Of a DNA stretch of 64,000 bases, positions 11,661-20,836 are shown piece after piece. This DNA comes from Sphingomonas sp. 28-66-16 (lineage in GTDB: Bacteria; Pseudomonadota; Alphaproteobacteria; Sphingomonadales; Sphingomonadaceae): the NCBI GenBank assembly GCA_002281485.1, contig NCGF01000014.1, positions 1 to 64,000 of the forward strand, in the 5' to 3' direction. Numbering within the stretch: position 1 is the first letter of the stretch; each line of letters opens with the position of its first letter. Under the pieces are notes generated by a model, which was not told the origin of the DNA, made no database searches, and worked only from the letters and a program-made list of their open reading frames with translations. Both the position numbers and the translations under genes were made by a program.

Positions 11661-14600
11661 ATGAAGATTTCAGCATTTTGGGGTGCAACGGCACTCGCGT
11701 CTATGACGATGGTCGCGCCGGGAATCGCTGCGGCAGCAGCGCCCGCCGCCGCGCCGGCGCCAGCAGCAGCCGATGGTCAGTCGACGACGGCAAATGACGA
11801 AGCGAGCGACGACCAAAGTATCGTGGTCACGGGGTCGCGCCTCAACAATCGTCCGAACATTGAATCGGCCGTGCCGATCACGTCGCTCAGTTCCGAGGAA
11901 CTGCTCTCGCGCGGCACGGTCTCGGTCGGCGATCTGCTGAACCAGCTGCCGCAGCTGCGCGGGACCTTCAATCAGGCGAACTCGACGCGCTTCATCGGCA
12001 CTGCAGGCATCAGCGCGCTCGATCTTCGCGGTCTGGGTACCGCGCGGACCCTCGTGTTGCTTGACGGTCGCCGGATCGTGACGGCGACGCCGGGCGTCAA
12101 CCGGCCCGACGTCAACATCGTACCGGCCGACCTGATCGAACGCACCGACATTGTCACCGGTGGTAACTCGGCCGTTTACGGTTCGGACGCCGTCGCTGGC
12201 GTGGTGAATTTCGTGCTCAAGGACAATTTTGAGGGCATTCGAGTTCGCGCGCAGGGCGGCATCTCGTCACGGGGCGATCGTGGCTCATATTTTGCGTCGA
12301 TCACGTCGGGCGTTAACTTTGCCGAAGGTCGCGGCAACATCGTGTTCGCCGGCGAATATGCCAATCAAGACACGCTGACGAACCTCGAACGCGACGGCCA
12401 GACCGGCGCGCTCAGCGGCCGGAGCCAGTTCAACGCCGTCCAGAATACCGGCGCTCAGCTTAATCCCTCGGGCGGCCCGATCCGCACCGGATCGGAGTCA
12501 GCGCTGGGCGATGGCATTCCGGACACGGCGTTTCTGCGCAATGTCTTCAACAACAACATTTCGGAAGGTGGGCTTTTCACGGCCGCCTGCCCGACCGTGG
12601 CGGCGACCGGCGAGAGCACGGCGGCGTTCAATGCCCGCCGTGCGGCTGCCTGTTCTGGCCTGCCCAACATTGGCAGTTCCAATGCCCTGTCACAGTTCGG
12701 CACCACCTATGTGTTCCGCCCCGACGGCAGCCTGGTCGCCAATCGTTGCGTCCAGGATCTGCGGCCGTTCGGCTCGAGCAACTGTATAGGCGGCGAAGGG
12801 TCGACGCTGCGTCGGACCGGGTTCCTTGTCCCAGGCCTCGAGCGCAAGTCGTTCTTCTTCAAGGGCCATTATGAAATCTCGCCGGCGCTGGTGCCCTATT
12901 TCGAAGCCCAGTACGTCCGGATCGATGCCAATCAGGAAGGTCAGCCGACCTTTTTCAACAACTCGTTCAGCATCAACAACCCGTTCCTGACGACGCAGGC
13001 GCGCAATACGCTGGTCTCGGCGCTGGCACCCGGCGCAACCAGCTTCTCCGCGTTTCGCTTCAATATCGATTTCGGCGGTCGCGGCGAACAGCATCGCCGC
13101 GAAAACTACCGGGCGGTCGTCGGTCTACGCGGCACGTTCAACGACGATTGGCGCTACGACGTCTCGTTCAACTACGGCTATCTCTCGACCTATTACGAGA
13201 CGCAGGGCAACGTCGACATCGCCAAGTATAGCAGGTCGATCAACGCCGTTCGCAACGCGGCCGGCCAGATCGTCTGCGCCGTCAACGCCGTCACGGTCAC
13301 CGACGCGGCCTGCGTGCCCGTCAATCTGTTTGGTGATGGCCAGGTCAGTGCGGCTGCGCTGAACTATTTCGGCTACACCTCGTCGCGCGTCCAGCGCGCG
13401 AACCTCTATGATATTTCGGGCTTCATAAAGGGCGATCTCTCGCAGCTCTTCGAGCTTCCCGGCGGACCGGTGTCTTTCGTCCTCGGCGGCGAATATCGGG
13501 TCGAGACTGCGTATGCAGCCTATGATCCGTTCACGTCGGCAGGAAACACGTTCCTCAATTCAATCCCTGACTTCCGACCCCCGACGCAGAAAGTCGCCGA
13601 AGGTTTTGGCGAAATCAACATCCCGCTGCTCAAGGATCTGCCTTTTGCGCGTGAACTGAGCTTCAATGCGGCTGGTCGCGTGTCGAACTACAATATCGGC
13701 GCCACTGGTACCGTCGTCGCGTACAACTTCAGCGGCATCTGGGCGCCGGTTCGCGATCTGCGGATTCGGGCAGGTTGGGCCCGGTCCATCCGCGCACCTA
13801 CCCAGAGCGATCTGTTCGCGCCGCAGAGCCAGACCTTCCTGAACGGTCTCGTCGATCCCTGCGGCCAGCAGAATATCAACAACAACCCGAACCGCGTCCG
13901 CAACTGCGCGGCGGCGGGCGTGCCGACCACACAGACGTTCAACGGCACGACCGAACCCTTCTCGAACCGCCCCTCGTCCGGGATTTCGGGGTTCAACGGC
14001 AGCAACCCGCTGCTCCAGGCTGAGCGCAGCGACAGCTTGACTGTCGGTGCGGTGTTCCAGCCGCGTTTCCTGCCGGGATTGCAGATCACGGTCGATTACT
14101 ACCGGATCAAGGTTGCCAATGCGATCAACTCGCTGGCGGCTCAGACGATCATCAACCAGTGCTATGACAGCCCTGGCGGGATCGCCAATCCGTTCTGCGC
14201 GTCGATCTTCCGTAACCCGAACGGTACGTTCCGTGGCCAGAGCGACGTGCAGCACGGAGGAACCGCGGTTTCGCTGACGACGACCGGCCCGTCGTTCATC
14301 TCGGGACCGTTCAACTATGCCCAGAACGTCACCAGCGGCATCGACGCCGACATCAGCTATCGGACCAACCTGTTCAGCGACTGGAAGCTGGCGCTGCGCG
14401 GCATTCTGACGCGTACCTTCGATCGTCGGAACTTCACCGACATCAACGATCCGACCTTCGCCATTCGGCAGCTCGGCACGTTGGGCGACCCCGAAATCCA
14501 GGGAACGCTGTCGGCGAACGTATCGAACAAGGTCCTGAATTTCGGCTACCGGTTCCGGTACATCGGGGGCACGACGGTCTCGACGAGCTATGAGACGCAG

Positions 14601-14837
14601 AATTCGTTCCAGGGTCGTCCGCCTACCAATCCCGACGCCTTCCCGTTCGCCTTCTATCCGGACATCACCTATTCGGATCTCCGGGTCGATATTACGCCAA
14701 CGGGTAAGTACAAATTCTATGCCGGGGTGGACAACGTGTTCGATCAGCTGCCGCCCTATGACTTGCTCGGCACCGAGAGCGGTGGCTATGATCCGACCGG
14801 TCGCTTCTTCTATGCGGGCGTCGAACTAAAGTTCTAG
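11661..14837 (+). CDS. TonB-dependent outer-membrane receptor
   Basis: Large outer-membrane active transporter of 1058 residues. It starts with a signal peptide (MKISAFWGATALASMTMVAP and following Ala-rich stretch), then a TonB-box-like segment DQSIVVTGSR (51-60), a plug domain (DLLNQLPQLRG, LDLRGLGTARTLVLLDGRR, GGNSAVYGSDAVAGVVNF), and a long beta-barrel rich in alternating aromatic strands. It ends in FYAGVELKF, a classic outer-membrane sorting signature. Sphingomonads carry many such receptors for oligosaccharides, peptides or iron complexes; the substrate here cannot be read from sequence. It is monocistronic, with a strong terminator downstream. Confidence 0.95.
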   Translation: MKISAFWGATALASMTMVAPGIAAAAAPAAAPAPAAADGQSTTANDEASDDQSIVVTGSRLNNRPNIESAVPITSLSSEELLSRGTVSVGDLLNQLPQLRGTFNQANSTRFIGTAGISALDLRGLGTARTLVLLDGRRIVTATPGVNRPDVNIVPADLIERTDIVTGGNSAVYGSDAVAGVVNFVLKDNFEGIRVRAQGGISSRGDRGSYFASITSGVNFAEGRGNIVFAGEYANQDTLTNLERDGQTGALSGRSQFNAVQNTGAQLNPSGGPIRTGSESALGDGIPDTAFLRNVFNNNISEGGLFTAACPTVAATGESTAAFNARRAAACSGLPNIGSSNALSQFGTTYVFRPDGSLVANRCVQDLRPFGSSNCIGGEGSTLRRTGFLVPGLERKSFFFKGHYEISPALVPYFEAQYVRIDANQEGQPTFFNNSFSINNPFLTTQARNTLVSALAPGATSFSAFRFNIDFGGRGEQHRRENYRAVVGLRGTFNDDWRYDVSFNYGYLSTYYETQGNVDIAKYSRSINAVRNAAGQIVCAVNAVTVTDAACVPVNLFGDGQVSAAALNYFGYTSSRVQRANLYDISGFIKGDLSQLFELPGGPVSFVLGGEYRVETAYAAYDPFTSAGNTFLNSIPDFRPPTQKVAEGFGEINIPLLKDLPFARELSFNAAGRVSNYNIGATGTVVAYNFSGIWAPVRDLRIRAGWARSIRAPTQSDLFAPQSQTFLNGLVDPCGQQNINNNPNRVRNCAAAGVPTTQTFNGTTEPFSNRPSSGISGFNGSNPLLQAERSDSLTVGAVFQPRFLPGLQITVDYYRIKVANAINSLAAQTIINQCYDSPGGIANPFCASIFRNPNGTFRGQSDVQHGGTAVSLTTTGPSFISGPFNYAQNVTSGIDADISYRTNLFSDWKLALRGILTRTFDRRNFTDINDPTFAIRQLGTLGDPEIQGTLSANVSNKVLNFGYRFRYIGGTTVSTSYETQNSFQGRPPTNPDAFPFAFYPDITYSDLRVDITPTGKYKFYAGVDNVFDQLPPYDLLGTESGGYDPTGRFFYAGVELKF

Positions 14838-14861
14838 TCATCGACGATCGTAGTGATGAGA

Positions 14862-14889
14862 GGGCCCTCCTTCGGGAGGGCCCTTTTTT
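14862..14889 (+). terminator. Intrinsic terminator after the TonB receptor
   Basis: A perfect 9-base-pair stem (GGGCCCTCC 14862-14870, loop TTCG, GGAGGGCCC 14875-14883) is followed by six T residues at 14884-14889. It starts 25 bases after the receptor stop codon and is the clearest intrinsic terminator in the window. Confidence 0.93.
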
Positions 14890-15036
14890 CATACCCTTTT
14901 CAGATCGACGTTGTTGGCTGGCGGCAGCGCCCCGCCCCGACCCGGCCGCGTTCCTGGTCACCGATGCCCGAGATGCGGCGTCCCGCGAACGGGCACCGAC
15001 CACGATCCGCCGTCCACCGACGACGGCCTGGTCGTA

Positions 15037-16107
15037 TCAGTCCGGCCCGTCTACATCCGGTTCGGAGGGCGACGACATCCAGCGGCGATCGAGACGTGCT
15101 CCGAGGCCCGTCAGCAGCTCATATTGTGACAGACCGCTACACGCTGCTGCCCGGGGCAGCGCGTAATCGAGCGTCACCCAATCCCCCTCGGCGAGCGAGG
15201 GCAGCGAGTCGGCCCCAACCGCGACCAGATCCATCGACACGCGCCCAAGCACCGGCAGCGGGTGGCCAGCGGCGTGCGCCGTCCCTCTGGCCGAGAAGCC
15301 GCGCCAATAGCCGTCGGCATAGCCGATGTTGAGGATCGCGACCTCGATGTCGGCGGGGGCGCGATAGATGGCATTGTAGCCAATGGTTTCGCCGGCGCGC
15401 ACGCGGCGGCGCTGAAGCACCTGCGCCTCGGGGGTCGCGACCTGGCTGATCAATCCGGCAAATTCACCGCGCGGGACGCCGCCGTAGAGCGCGAGGCCGG
15501 GCCGCGTCAGATCGAACAGATATTCGGCGCCAAGCGCGATCCCGGCCGAATTGGCGAGACTCAGCCGGCGCGCCGAAGTGCGTCCCTCGAGCCCCGCAAG
15601 GCGCGCACGTTGCACGGCGTTCATCGGCGACTCTTCGTCGGCGCTCGCGAGATGGCTCATCAGCGTCTCGATGACGAGCCCGTCGAGCAGCCCCGCCTCG
15701 ACCTCTTCGACCGCGACGCCGAGCCGGTTCATGCCGGTGTCGACCATGACGTCGCACGGCGCCCCGCCTGCCTGTTGCCAGCGCGCGACCTGCGCCGCCG
15801 AATTGAGCACCGGGCGGGCGATGCCGGTGGTCGCGACGGGCATGTCTTCGGGACGGACCCCGTGGAGGACCGATACCGGCAGCCCGAGCGGCGCCAGCTG
15901 CTCGGCCTCGGCCCAGGTCGCGACGAAAAAGTCCCGGCACCCGGCAGCAGCGAGCCGTGTGGCGACGGCAGTCGCGCCCAATCCATAGCCGTCGGCCTTC
16001 ACCGCCGCGCCGCAGGCGGCAGCACCACTCATGGCCGCGAGCGTTCGCCAGTTGCGGACGAGGGCGGCGCCGTCGAGGCGCAGGCGGAGCGGAGCAGCAG
16101 TCATCAT
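15037..16107 (-). CDS. alr: Alanine racemase
   Basis: PLP-dependent racemase converting L-alanine to D-alanine for peptidoglycan. The 356-residue protein has the PLP-lysine motif AAVKADGYGLG (Lys37), the VDTGMNRLGV segment, the ETIGYNAIY region that carries the catalytic Tyr of the second chain, and the C-terminal domain motif GRVSMDLVAVG. Two adjacent ATGs (16107, 16104) are possible starts; either gives the family N-terminus. It follows an MHS transporter gene by 31 bases on the same strand and may be cotranscribed with it. Confidence 0.94.
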   Translation of the reverse strand: MMTAAPLRLRLDGAALVRNWRTLAAMSGAAACGAAVKADGYGLGATAVATRLAAAGCRDFFVATWAEAEQLAPLGLPVSVLHGVRPEDMPVATTGIARPVLNSAAQVARWQQAGGAPCDVMVDTGMNRLGVAVEEVEAGLLDGLVIETLMSHLASADEESPMNAVQRARLAGLEGRTSARRLSLANSAGIALGAEYLFDLTRPGLALYGGVPRGEFAGLISQVATPEAQVLQRRRVRAGETIGYNAIYRAPADIEVAILNIGYADGYWRGFSARGTAHAAGHPLPVLGRVSMDLVAVGADSLPSLAEGDWVTLDYALPRAAACSGLSQYELLTGLGARLDRRWMSSPSEPDVDGPD

Positions 16108-16138
16108 GGCGCGCGTTACGGCCCCGGCGCGATCGATG

Positions 16139-17743
16139 CTAGCCCCGTACCGCTTTCCCGGGCTTCTCATCCTGGTGCCATACCAGCGTCACCACCAGTG
16201 CCATCGCCACCACCCCCATCGTGTACCACAGACCGCCATAGGGATTGCCCGAGCGCGCGACGATATACTGGCTGATGAAGGGCAGGAAACCGCCGAAATA
16301 GCCCGTGCCGATATGATAGGGAATCGACATCGAGCTGTAGCGGATGCGGGCGGGGAACATTTCGGCGAGGAGCGCGGCGACGGGCCCATAGGTGATGCCT
16401 GCCAGCGCGCTGAGCGTGATGATCGCGGCGAGAATGATCGCGATATTGCCCGGCGACGGAATCACCTTGCCGAGTTCATAGCCATTGGCCGCGAGCGTGG
16501 CATCGAGCGCCGCCGGGCTGGTATCCTCAACCGTGACGCCGCCGATGGTGACCACCGTCGCCGGGGCGGGCACCGATTGATAGGCCACCCCCTTTTTGGA
16601 GAAATAATCGAGCAGCTTGCCGCACTCGTCGGCCTGTTCCTTGGCGAAGGGACTATAGTGGCAATCGGGACCCGACACGATCACCGGGGCGCGCTTGGCG
16701 GCGAGCGCCAGACCGGGATTGGCCGCGCTGCCGATCACCCAGAAGATCGGGAACAGCATGATCAGCGTCAATGCATAGCCGAGAACGATCGGCAATTTGC
16801 GGCCGATCCGGTCCGAGAGCCAGCCGAACAGGACGAACCAGAAGAGCCCCGCCGCGGCGCCGACGCCGACGATCAGCTGTGCGGTCGTTTCCTCGACGCG
16901 CATCGTCGCCTGGAGGAACGAGAGAACGGTGAACATCGCGGTGTACCAGATGACGGTCAGCCCGGCGGCGATGCCGAACAGCGCGACGAACAGACGGCGC
17001 AGATTGCCTGGATAGGTGAAGCTTTCGACGAACGGGTTGGCGGCGGTCTCGCCGGCTTCCTTCATCTTCCTGAAGACCGGGCTTTCCGAGAGCTTGAGGC
17101 GCATCCACAGCGACACCGCGAGCAGCAGCAGCGAGAACAGAAACGGCGTGCGCCACGCCCAGGCATCCCAGCTTTCGGGGCTGAAGGCCGATTTGGCGAT
17201 CAGCACCACCGCCAGCGACAGGATGAACCCGCCCGCGACGCTCGCCTGGATGAAGCTGGTATAATAGCCGCTGCGGCCCGGCGGGGCATGTTCGGCGACA
17301 TAGATCGCGGCGCCGCCATATTCGCCGCCCAGCGCCAGCCCCTGCAGGATGCGCAGCAGGATGATGATCGCCGGCGCGGCGAGGCCGATCGAGGCGGCCG
17401 AGGGCACGAGGCCCACCCCCGCGGTCGCCAACCCCATCAGCGTAATCGTCACGAGAAAGGTGTATTTTCGCCCCAGCCGATCACCCAGAAAGCCGAACAG
17501 CACGGCGCCGAGCGGGCGAAACCCGAAGCCGATGGCAAAGCCGGCCCAGGCGAGCAAGGTCTGGACGGTCTCGTTCCCCGCCGGGAAAAAGGTGCGCCCG
17601 ATGATGCCGGACGCGGCGAGCGTGCCGTAGATGAAGAAATCATACCATTCGAAGATCGTGCCGAGCGACGAGGCGGTGATGACGAGCTGGATGTCCTTGC
17701 GGCTCGGCTCGTTCGCCTGATGGTCGGCTAGTGCAGTCGCCAC
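16139..17743 (-). CDS. MFS transporter, metabolite:H+ symporter (MHS) family
   Basis: Inner-membrane secondary transporter of 534 residues with 12 expected helices. Family signs are GTIFEWYDFFIYGTLA at the N-terminus, the loop motif GFLGDRLGRKYTF, GLALGGEYGGAAIYVAEHAP and the second GWLSDRIGRK. MHS proteins such as ProP or KgtP are usually 430-500 residues. This one carries an insertion of about 75 residues between late helices (around residues 350-425) with two Cys (PDCHYSP, DECGK), predicted extracytoplasmic; a related insertion is common in one MHS subgroup as I recall. The start is GTG at 17743 after GGGGGAAG. Substrate is probably a small organic acid or osmolyte, but unproven. Confidence 0.9.
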   Translation of the reverse strand: MATALADHQANEPSRKDIQLVITASSLGTIFEWYDFFIYGTLAASGIIGRTFFPAGNETVQTLLAWAGFAIGFGFRPLGAVLFGFLGDRLGRKYTFLVTITLMGLATAGVGLVPSAASIGLAAPAIIILLRILQGLALGGEYGGAAIYVAEHAPPGRSGYYTSFIQASVAGGFILSLAVVLIAKSAFSPESWDAWAWRTPFLFSLLLLAVSLWMRLKLSESPVFRKMKEAGETAANPFVESFTYPGNLRRLFVALFGIAAGLTVIWYTAMFTVLSFLQATMRVEETTAQLIVGVGAAAGLFWFVLFGWLSDRIGRKLPIVLGYALTLIMLFPIFWVIGSAANPGLALAAKRAPVIVSGPDCHYSPFAKEQADECGKLLDYFSKKGVAYQSVPAPATVVTIGGVTVEDTSPAALDATLAANGYELGKVIPSPGNIAIILAAIITLSALAGITYGPVAALLAEMFPARIRYSSMSIPYHIGTGYFGGFLPFISQYIVARSGNPYGGLWYTMGVVAMALVVTLVWHQDEKPGKAVRG

Positions 17744-17840
17744 GATCTTCCCCCGGACCGGTTCTACGCGTTACCCCGTCGTTCCGCTCGCGCCGAGCTT
17801 GCCGCCTCGCTGTCCTTCTGTTCGGCAATCGACAAGAAAG

Positions 17841-17878
17841 GCAGGGCTTCGACAAGCTCGGCCCCAACGGGCCTCGAG
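17841..17878. repeat. Copy of a CTTCGACAAGCTCGGCCCC-type dispersed motif
   Basis: The 195-base gap between the MHS transporter and mmsB has no convincing gene. It contains GGGCTTCGACAAGCTCGGCC, of a kind seen scattered between genes in sphingomonad genomes (from memory). A diverged copy, CCCTTCGACAGGCTCGGGGC, lies at 28647-28666 between the phosphatase and the beta-helix gene. Confidence 0.4.
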
Positions 17879-17938
17879 GTTCCGACGCTTTCGTGACGAC
17901 ACTAAACGCTTTGCCCGAACACGCAATCCGTCGGCGGG

Positions 17939-18823
17939 TCAGTCCTTCGCGGCGAGCATGCGGATGATCCCCGAAAAGTCCGCCCCGCCCTGCCCCTGAT
18001 CGGCATAGGCCTGATAGAGTTCGGCGGCGCGCGCGCCCATCGGGGTTTCGGCGCCGGCGTCTTGCGCCGCTTCCATCGCGAGCTTCAGATCCTTGAGCAT
18101 CAGCGCGACCGCGAAGCCGCCCTGATAGTCATGATCGGCGGGGGTTTCGGGGCCGACGCCCGGCAGCGGGCAATAGCTCGTCATCGACCAGTTCTGGCCC
18201 GACGACACCGAGCTGATGTCGAAGAATTTCTGCGGATCGAGGCCGAGCTGTTCAGCGAGCAGGAACGCCTCGCTGGTCGCGATCATCGACGCCCCGAGCA
18301 GCATGTTGTTGCAGATCTTGGCGGCCTGGCCGGCGCCATTGTCGCCGGCGTGGATGACGGCCTTGCCCATTTGCGCGAGCACCCGCTCGGCGCGCTCGAA
18401 ACCGCTATCGCTGCCGCCGACCATGAAGGTGAGCGTGCCGGCCTGGGCAGCGGCGATCCCGCCCGATACCGGCGCATCGACCGCGACGAGCCCCTTGGCG
18501 TGCGCGGCTTCGGCGATCCGCCTGGCGGTCGCGACGTCGATCGTCGAACAGTCGATCAGCAACGTGCCGGGCCCGGCGACATCGAACACCGCCTCGCCAT
18601 AGACGGCCTCGACATGCTTGCCTGCGGGCAGCATCGTCACCACGATCTCGGCGCCCTCGATCGCGGCCTGGGCGCTGTCGCACGACAGGCAGCCCGCCGC
18701 CTTGGCCCGATCGAGCGCGTCGGGCGACAGATCGAAGGCGCGGACGTCATGCCCGGCCTTGGCGAGATTCGCGGCCATGCCGCCGCCCATATTGCCGAGC
18801 CCGATGAATGCGATGCTGGTCAT
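17939..18823 (-). CDS. mmsB: 3-hydroxyisobutyrate dehydrogenase
   Basis: NAD-dependent oxidation of 3-hydroxyisobutyrate to methylmalonate semialdehyde in valine breakdown. The 294-residue protein has the N-terminal Rossmann motif FIGLGNMGGGMAANLAKAGH, the substrate-binding DAPVSGG (117-123), and the catalytic-lysine region GAGQAAKICNNM with Lys169. It is the last gene of a leftward operon with enoyl-CoA hydratase, 3-hydroxyisobutyryl-CoA hydrolase and acyl-CoA dehydrogenase, which together cover isobutyryl-CoA to methylmalonate semialdehyde. The following enzyme, MmsA, is not in the window. Confidence 0.93.
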   Translation of the reverse strand: MTSIAFIGLGNMGGGMAANLAKAGHDVRAFDLSPDALDRAKAAGCLSCDSAQAAIEGAEIVVTMLPAGKHVEAVYGEAVFDVAGPGTLLIDCSTIDVATARRIAEAAHAKGLVAVDAPVSGGIAAAQAGTLTFMVGGSDSGFERAERVLAQMGKAVIHAGDNGAGQAAKICNNMLLGASMIATSEAFLLAEQLGLDPQKFFDISSVSSGQNWSMTSYCPLPGVGPETPADHDYQGGFAVALMLKDLKLAMEAAQDAGAETPMGARAAELYQAYADQGQGGADFSGIIRMLAAKD

Positions 18824-18841
18824 TAAACTCTCCTGGTCAGG

Positions 18842-18865
18842 CCCTCTTCCCCGAAGGGGAGAGGG
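18842..18865. repeat. CCCTCTTCCCC hairpin upstream of mmsB
   Basis: CCCTCTTCCCC (18842-18852) and GGGGAGAGGG (18856-18865) form a hairpin with one bulged base in the 48-base gap between the enoyl-CoA hydratase and mmsB genes. It is the same repeat family as in the atp operon. Confidence 0.6.
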
Positions 18866-18871
18866 TGAGCA

Positions 18872-19648
18872 CTACTTGCCCGTCCACACCCCCGGGCGCT
18901 TCTCGACAAAGGCGGCCATGCCTTCTTTCTGGTCCGTGGTGCCGAACAGACCGTGGAACAGCCGCCGTTCGAACAGCACCCCCTGGGTGAGCCCCGTCTC
19001 GAACGCCATATTGACCATTTCCTTGTTCGCCTTGACCGCCAGCGGCGCCATGCCAGCGATCGTGGCTGCCGTCTTCACCGCCTCGTCGATCAGGTCTGCG
19101 GCCGGGACGATGCGACTGACGAGGCCCGCGCGCTCGGCTTCCTCGGCGCCCATCATCCGCCCGGTCAGGCACATTTCCATCGCCTTGGCCTTGCCGACTG
19201 CTTTCGCCAGCCGCTGCGACCCGCCCATGCCGGGCGACACCGCGAGCTTGATCTCGGGCTGGCCGAACTTGGCGGTATCGGCGGCGAGGATGAAATCGCA
19301 CATCATCGCGACCTCGCAGCCGCCGCCGAGCGCATAGCCGGCGACTGCAGCGATGATCGGCTTGCGGGTGGCAGTTACCCGGTCATAGCCGGCGAAGTGG
19401 TTGGTGCCGAACATCTCGGCAAAGCCCATCGCCTGCATTTCCTTGATGTCGGCCCCCGCCGCGAACGCCTTTTCGGAGCCGGTCAGCACCGCGCAGCCCT
19501 GCGACGGATCGGCATCGAACGCCTCGAGCGCGGTAATCAGTTCGGCGAGCACCTGGCTGTTGAGCGCATTGAGCGCCTGCGGCCGGTTGAGCGTGATAAG
19601 TGTCACGGCGCCGCGCTGTTCGATGAGAAGGGTTTCGTAGCTGGGCAT
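18872..19648 (-). CDS. Enoyl-CoA hydratase (crotonase family)
   Basis: Hydrates an enoyl-CoA, here most likely methacrylyl-CoA to 3-hydroxyisobutyryl-CoA. The 258-residue length and sequence are those of short-chain enoyl-CoA hydratases: [11 protein letters not shown], the oxyanion-hole segment [10 protein letters not shown], and [19 protein letters not shown] with both catalytic glutamates present (Glu112 and Glu132 in GQPEI). The ATG at 19648 is chosen because it gives the family N-terminus, while the open frame upstream runs through an inverted repeat. A general role in fatty-acid oxidation is also possible, but the operon points to valine catabolism. Confidence 0.92.
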   Translation of the reverse strand: MPSYETLLIEQRGAVTLITLNRPQALNALNSQVLAELITALEAFDADPSQGCAVLTGSEKAFAAGADIKEMQAMGFAEMFGTNHFAGYDRVTATRKPIIAAVAGYALGGGCEVAMMCDFILAADTAKFGQPEIKLAVSPGMGGSQRLAKAVGKAKAMEMCLTGRMMGAEEAERAGLVSRIVPAADLIDEAVKTAATIAGMAPLAVKANKEMVNMAFETGLTQGVLFERRLFHGLFGTTDQKEGMAAFVEKRPGVWTGK

Positions 19649-19663
19649 ATCTTTCTCTCTTTC

Positions 19664-19743
19664 GTCACCCCGGGCTTGACCCGGGGTCCCGCTTCTTCTC
19701 GCCGCCCAAGGGTAGCGGGACCCCGGCTCAAGGCCGGGGCGAC
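19664..19743. repeat. Inverted repeat with CCCCGGGCTTGACCCGGGG-type arms
   Basis: An 80-base element fills the gap between two catabolic genes. Its left arm (GTCACCCCGGGCTTGACCCG, continuing to GGTCCCGCT) is largely complementary to its right arm (AGCGGGACCCCGGCTCAAGG, continuing to CCGGGGCGAC), with a ~20-base loop. The first 16 bases (CGTCACCCCGGGCTTG) recur exactly at 28578-28593. This looks like a dispersed intergenic repeat able to form a long RNA hairpin within the operon. Confidence 0.75.
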
Positions 19744-19755
19744 GCGGGAAGGTGG

Positions 19756-20826
19756 TCAATCGTGTGGCGTCCACGCCTCCGCATCGGACAGCGGCGCGAA
19801 AATCTGGTCGATGACGTGCGGGGTGACGCCTTCGGGCGTTGGCGGATTCCACTTCGGCGCATTGTCCTTGTCAATGATCACCGCGCGCACGCCTTCAAGG
19901 AAATCATGTCGCTGCACGACATGCGCGCCGACCGCATATTCCTGCCTCATCTCATCGGTGAAATCCTGCATCAGCACCCCTTCGTGAAGCAGGCGGAGCG
20001 AGACCTTCATCGTCTGCGGCGATTTGGTGCGAAGTAATTTCAATTGCGCCTGCGCCCAGTCGCCGGGATCGGCCTCCAGCGTGGCGAACACCTCTTCGAG
20101 CTTGTCCGACGCGAAGAGCCGGTCGATCTCGTCAGCGACGGCGAGTATCGTCGCCGCGGGGGGCGCGACCGACAGATCATCGAGAATGGCATCGATCGAT
20201 CGCGGATCGGCAATGATCCGGGCCTTGGCCTCGTCGAGCGATGCACTCGGCAGATAATGGGTCGCGAGCCCGAGCGCGAGGCACTCCGCCCCGTCGAGCC
20301 GGTGGCCGGTCAACGCCAGAAACTGCCCCATCCGCCCCCCCAGCCGCGACAGATACCAGCCACCGCCGACATCGGGGAACAGGCCGATCCCCGTTTCCGG
20401 CATCGCGAGCCGGGTATTCTCGGTCGCGACGCGGTATCGGCACGGCAGCGAGATGCCGACACCCCCGCCCATCGTGATCCCATCCATGAAGGCGACGGTC
20501 GGCTTCACGTAAGTGAACAGCTTGTGGTTCATCCGATATTCGGTGTGGAAGAAGGCGCGCGCCGCGACGCCGTCCTTCGCGCCGCTTTCCGCGAGCATGC
20601 GGATATCGCCGCCCGCGCAGAAGCCGCGAGATTTTCTGGGGTCGCCGTCCAGCGACGGGGCATGATCGATCAGCACGGCGGCGACTGCAAGATCGAGCCG
20701 CCACGCTTCGAGCGCGTCGAGCATCGCCGCGCACATCGCGGTGGTAAGCGCGTGGATGGCGCCGGGCCGGTTGAGCCGGATGCGGGCAACGTCGCCTTGG
20801 ATCGAGGTCAGAACGTCGTCAGTCAT
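19756..20826 (-). CDS. 3-hydroxyisobutyryl-CoA hydrolase
   Basis: Crotonase-superfamily thioesterase releasing free 3-hydroxyisobutyrate from its CoA ester in valine catabolism. At 356 residues it has the length of HIBCH-type enzymes rather than of hydratases (about 260). Diagnostic pieces are [57 protein letters not shown] and [20 protein letters not shown]. The glutamate in AMPETGIG corresponds to the catalytic residue of the family. It is 10 bases downstream of the acyl-CoA dehydrogenase gene, so cotranscription is near certain. Confidence 0.93.
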   Translation of the reverse strand: MTDDVLTSIQGDVARIRLNRPGAIHALTTAMCAAMLDALEAWRLDLAVAAVLIDHAPSLDGDPRKSRGFCAGGDIRMLAESGAKDGVAARAFFHTEYRMNHKLFTYVKPTVAFMDGITMGGGVGISLPCRYRVATENTRLAMPETGIGLFPDVGGGWYLSRLGGRMGQFLALTGHRLDGAECLALGLATHYLPSASLDEAKARIIADPRSIDAILDDLSVAPPAATILAVADEIDRLFASDKLEEVFATLEADPGDWAQAQLKLLRTKSPQTMKVSLRLLHEGVLMQDFTDEMRQEYAVGAHVVQRHDFLEGVRAVIIDKDNAPKWNPPTPEGVTPHVIDQIFAPLSDAEAWTPHD

Positions 20827-20836
20827 GAAATCCTCA

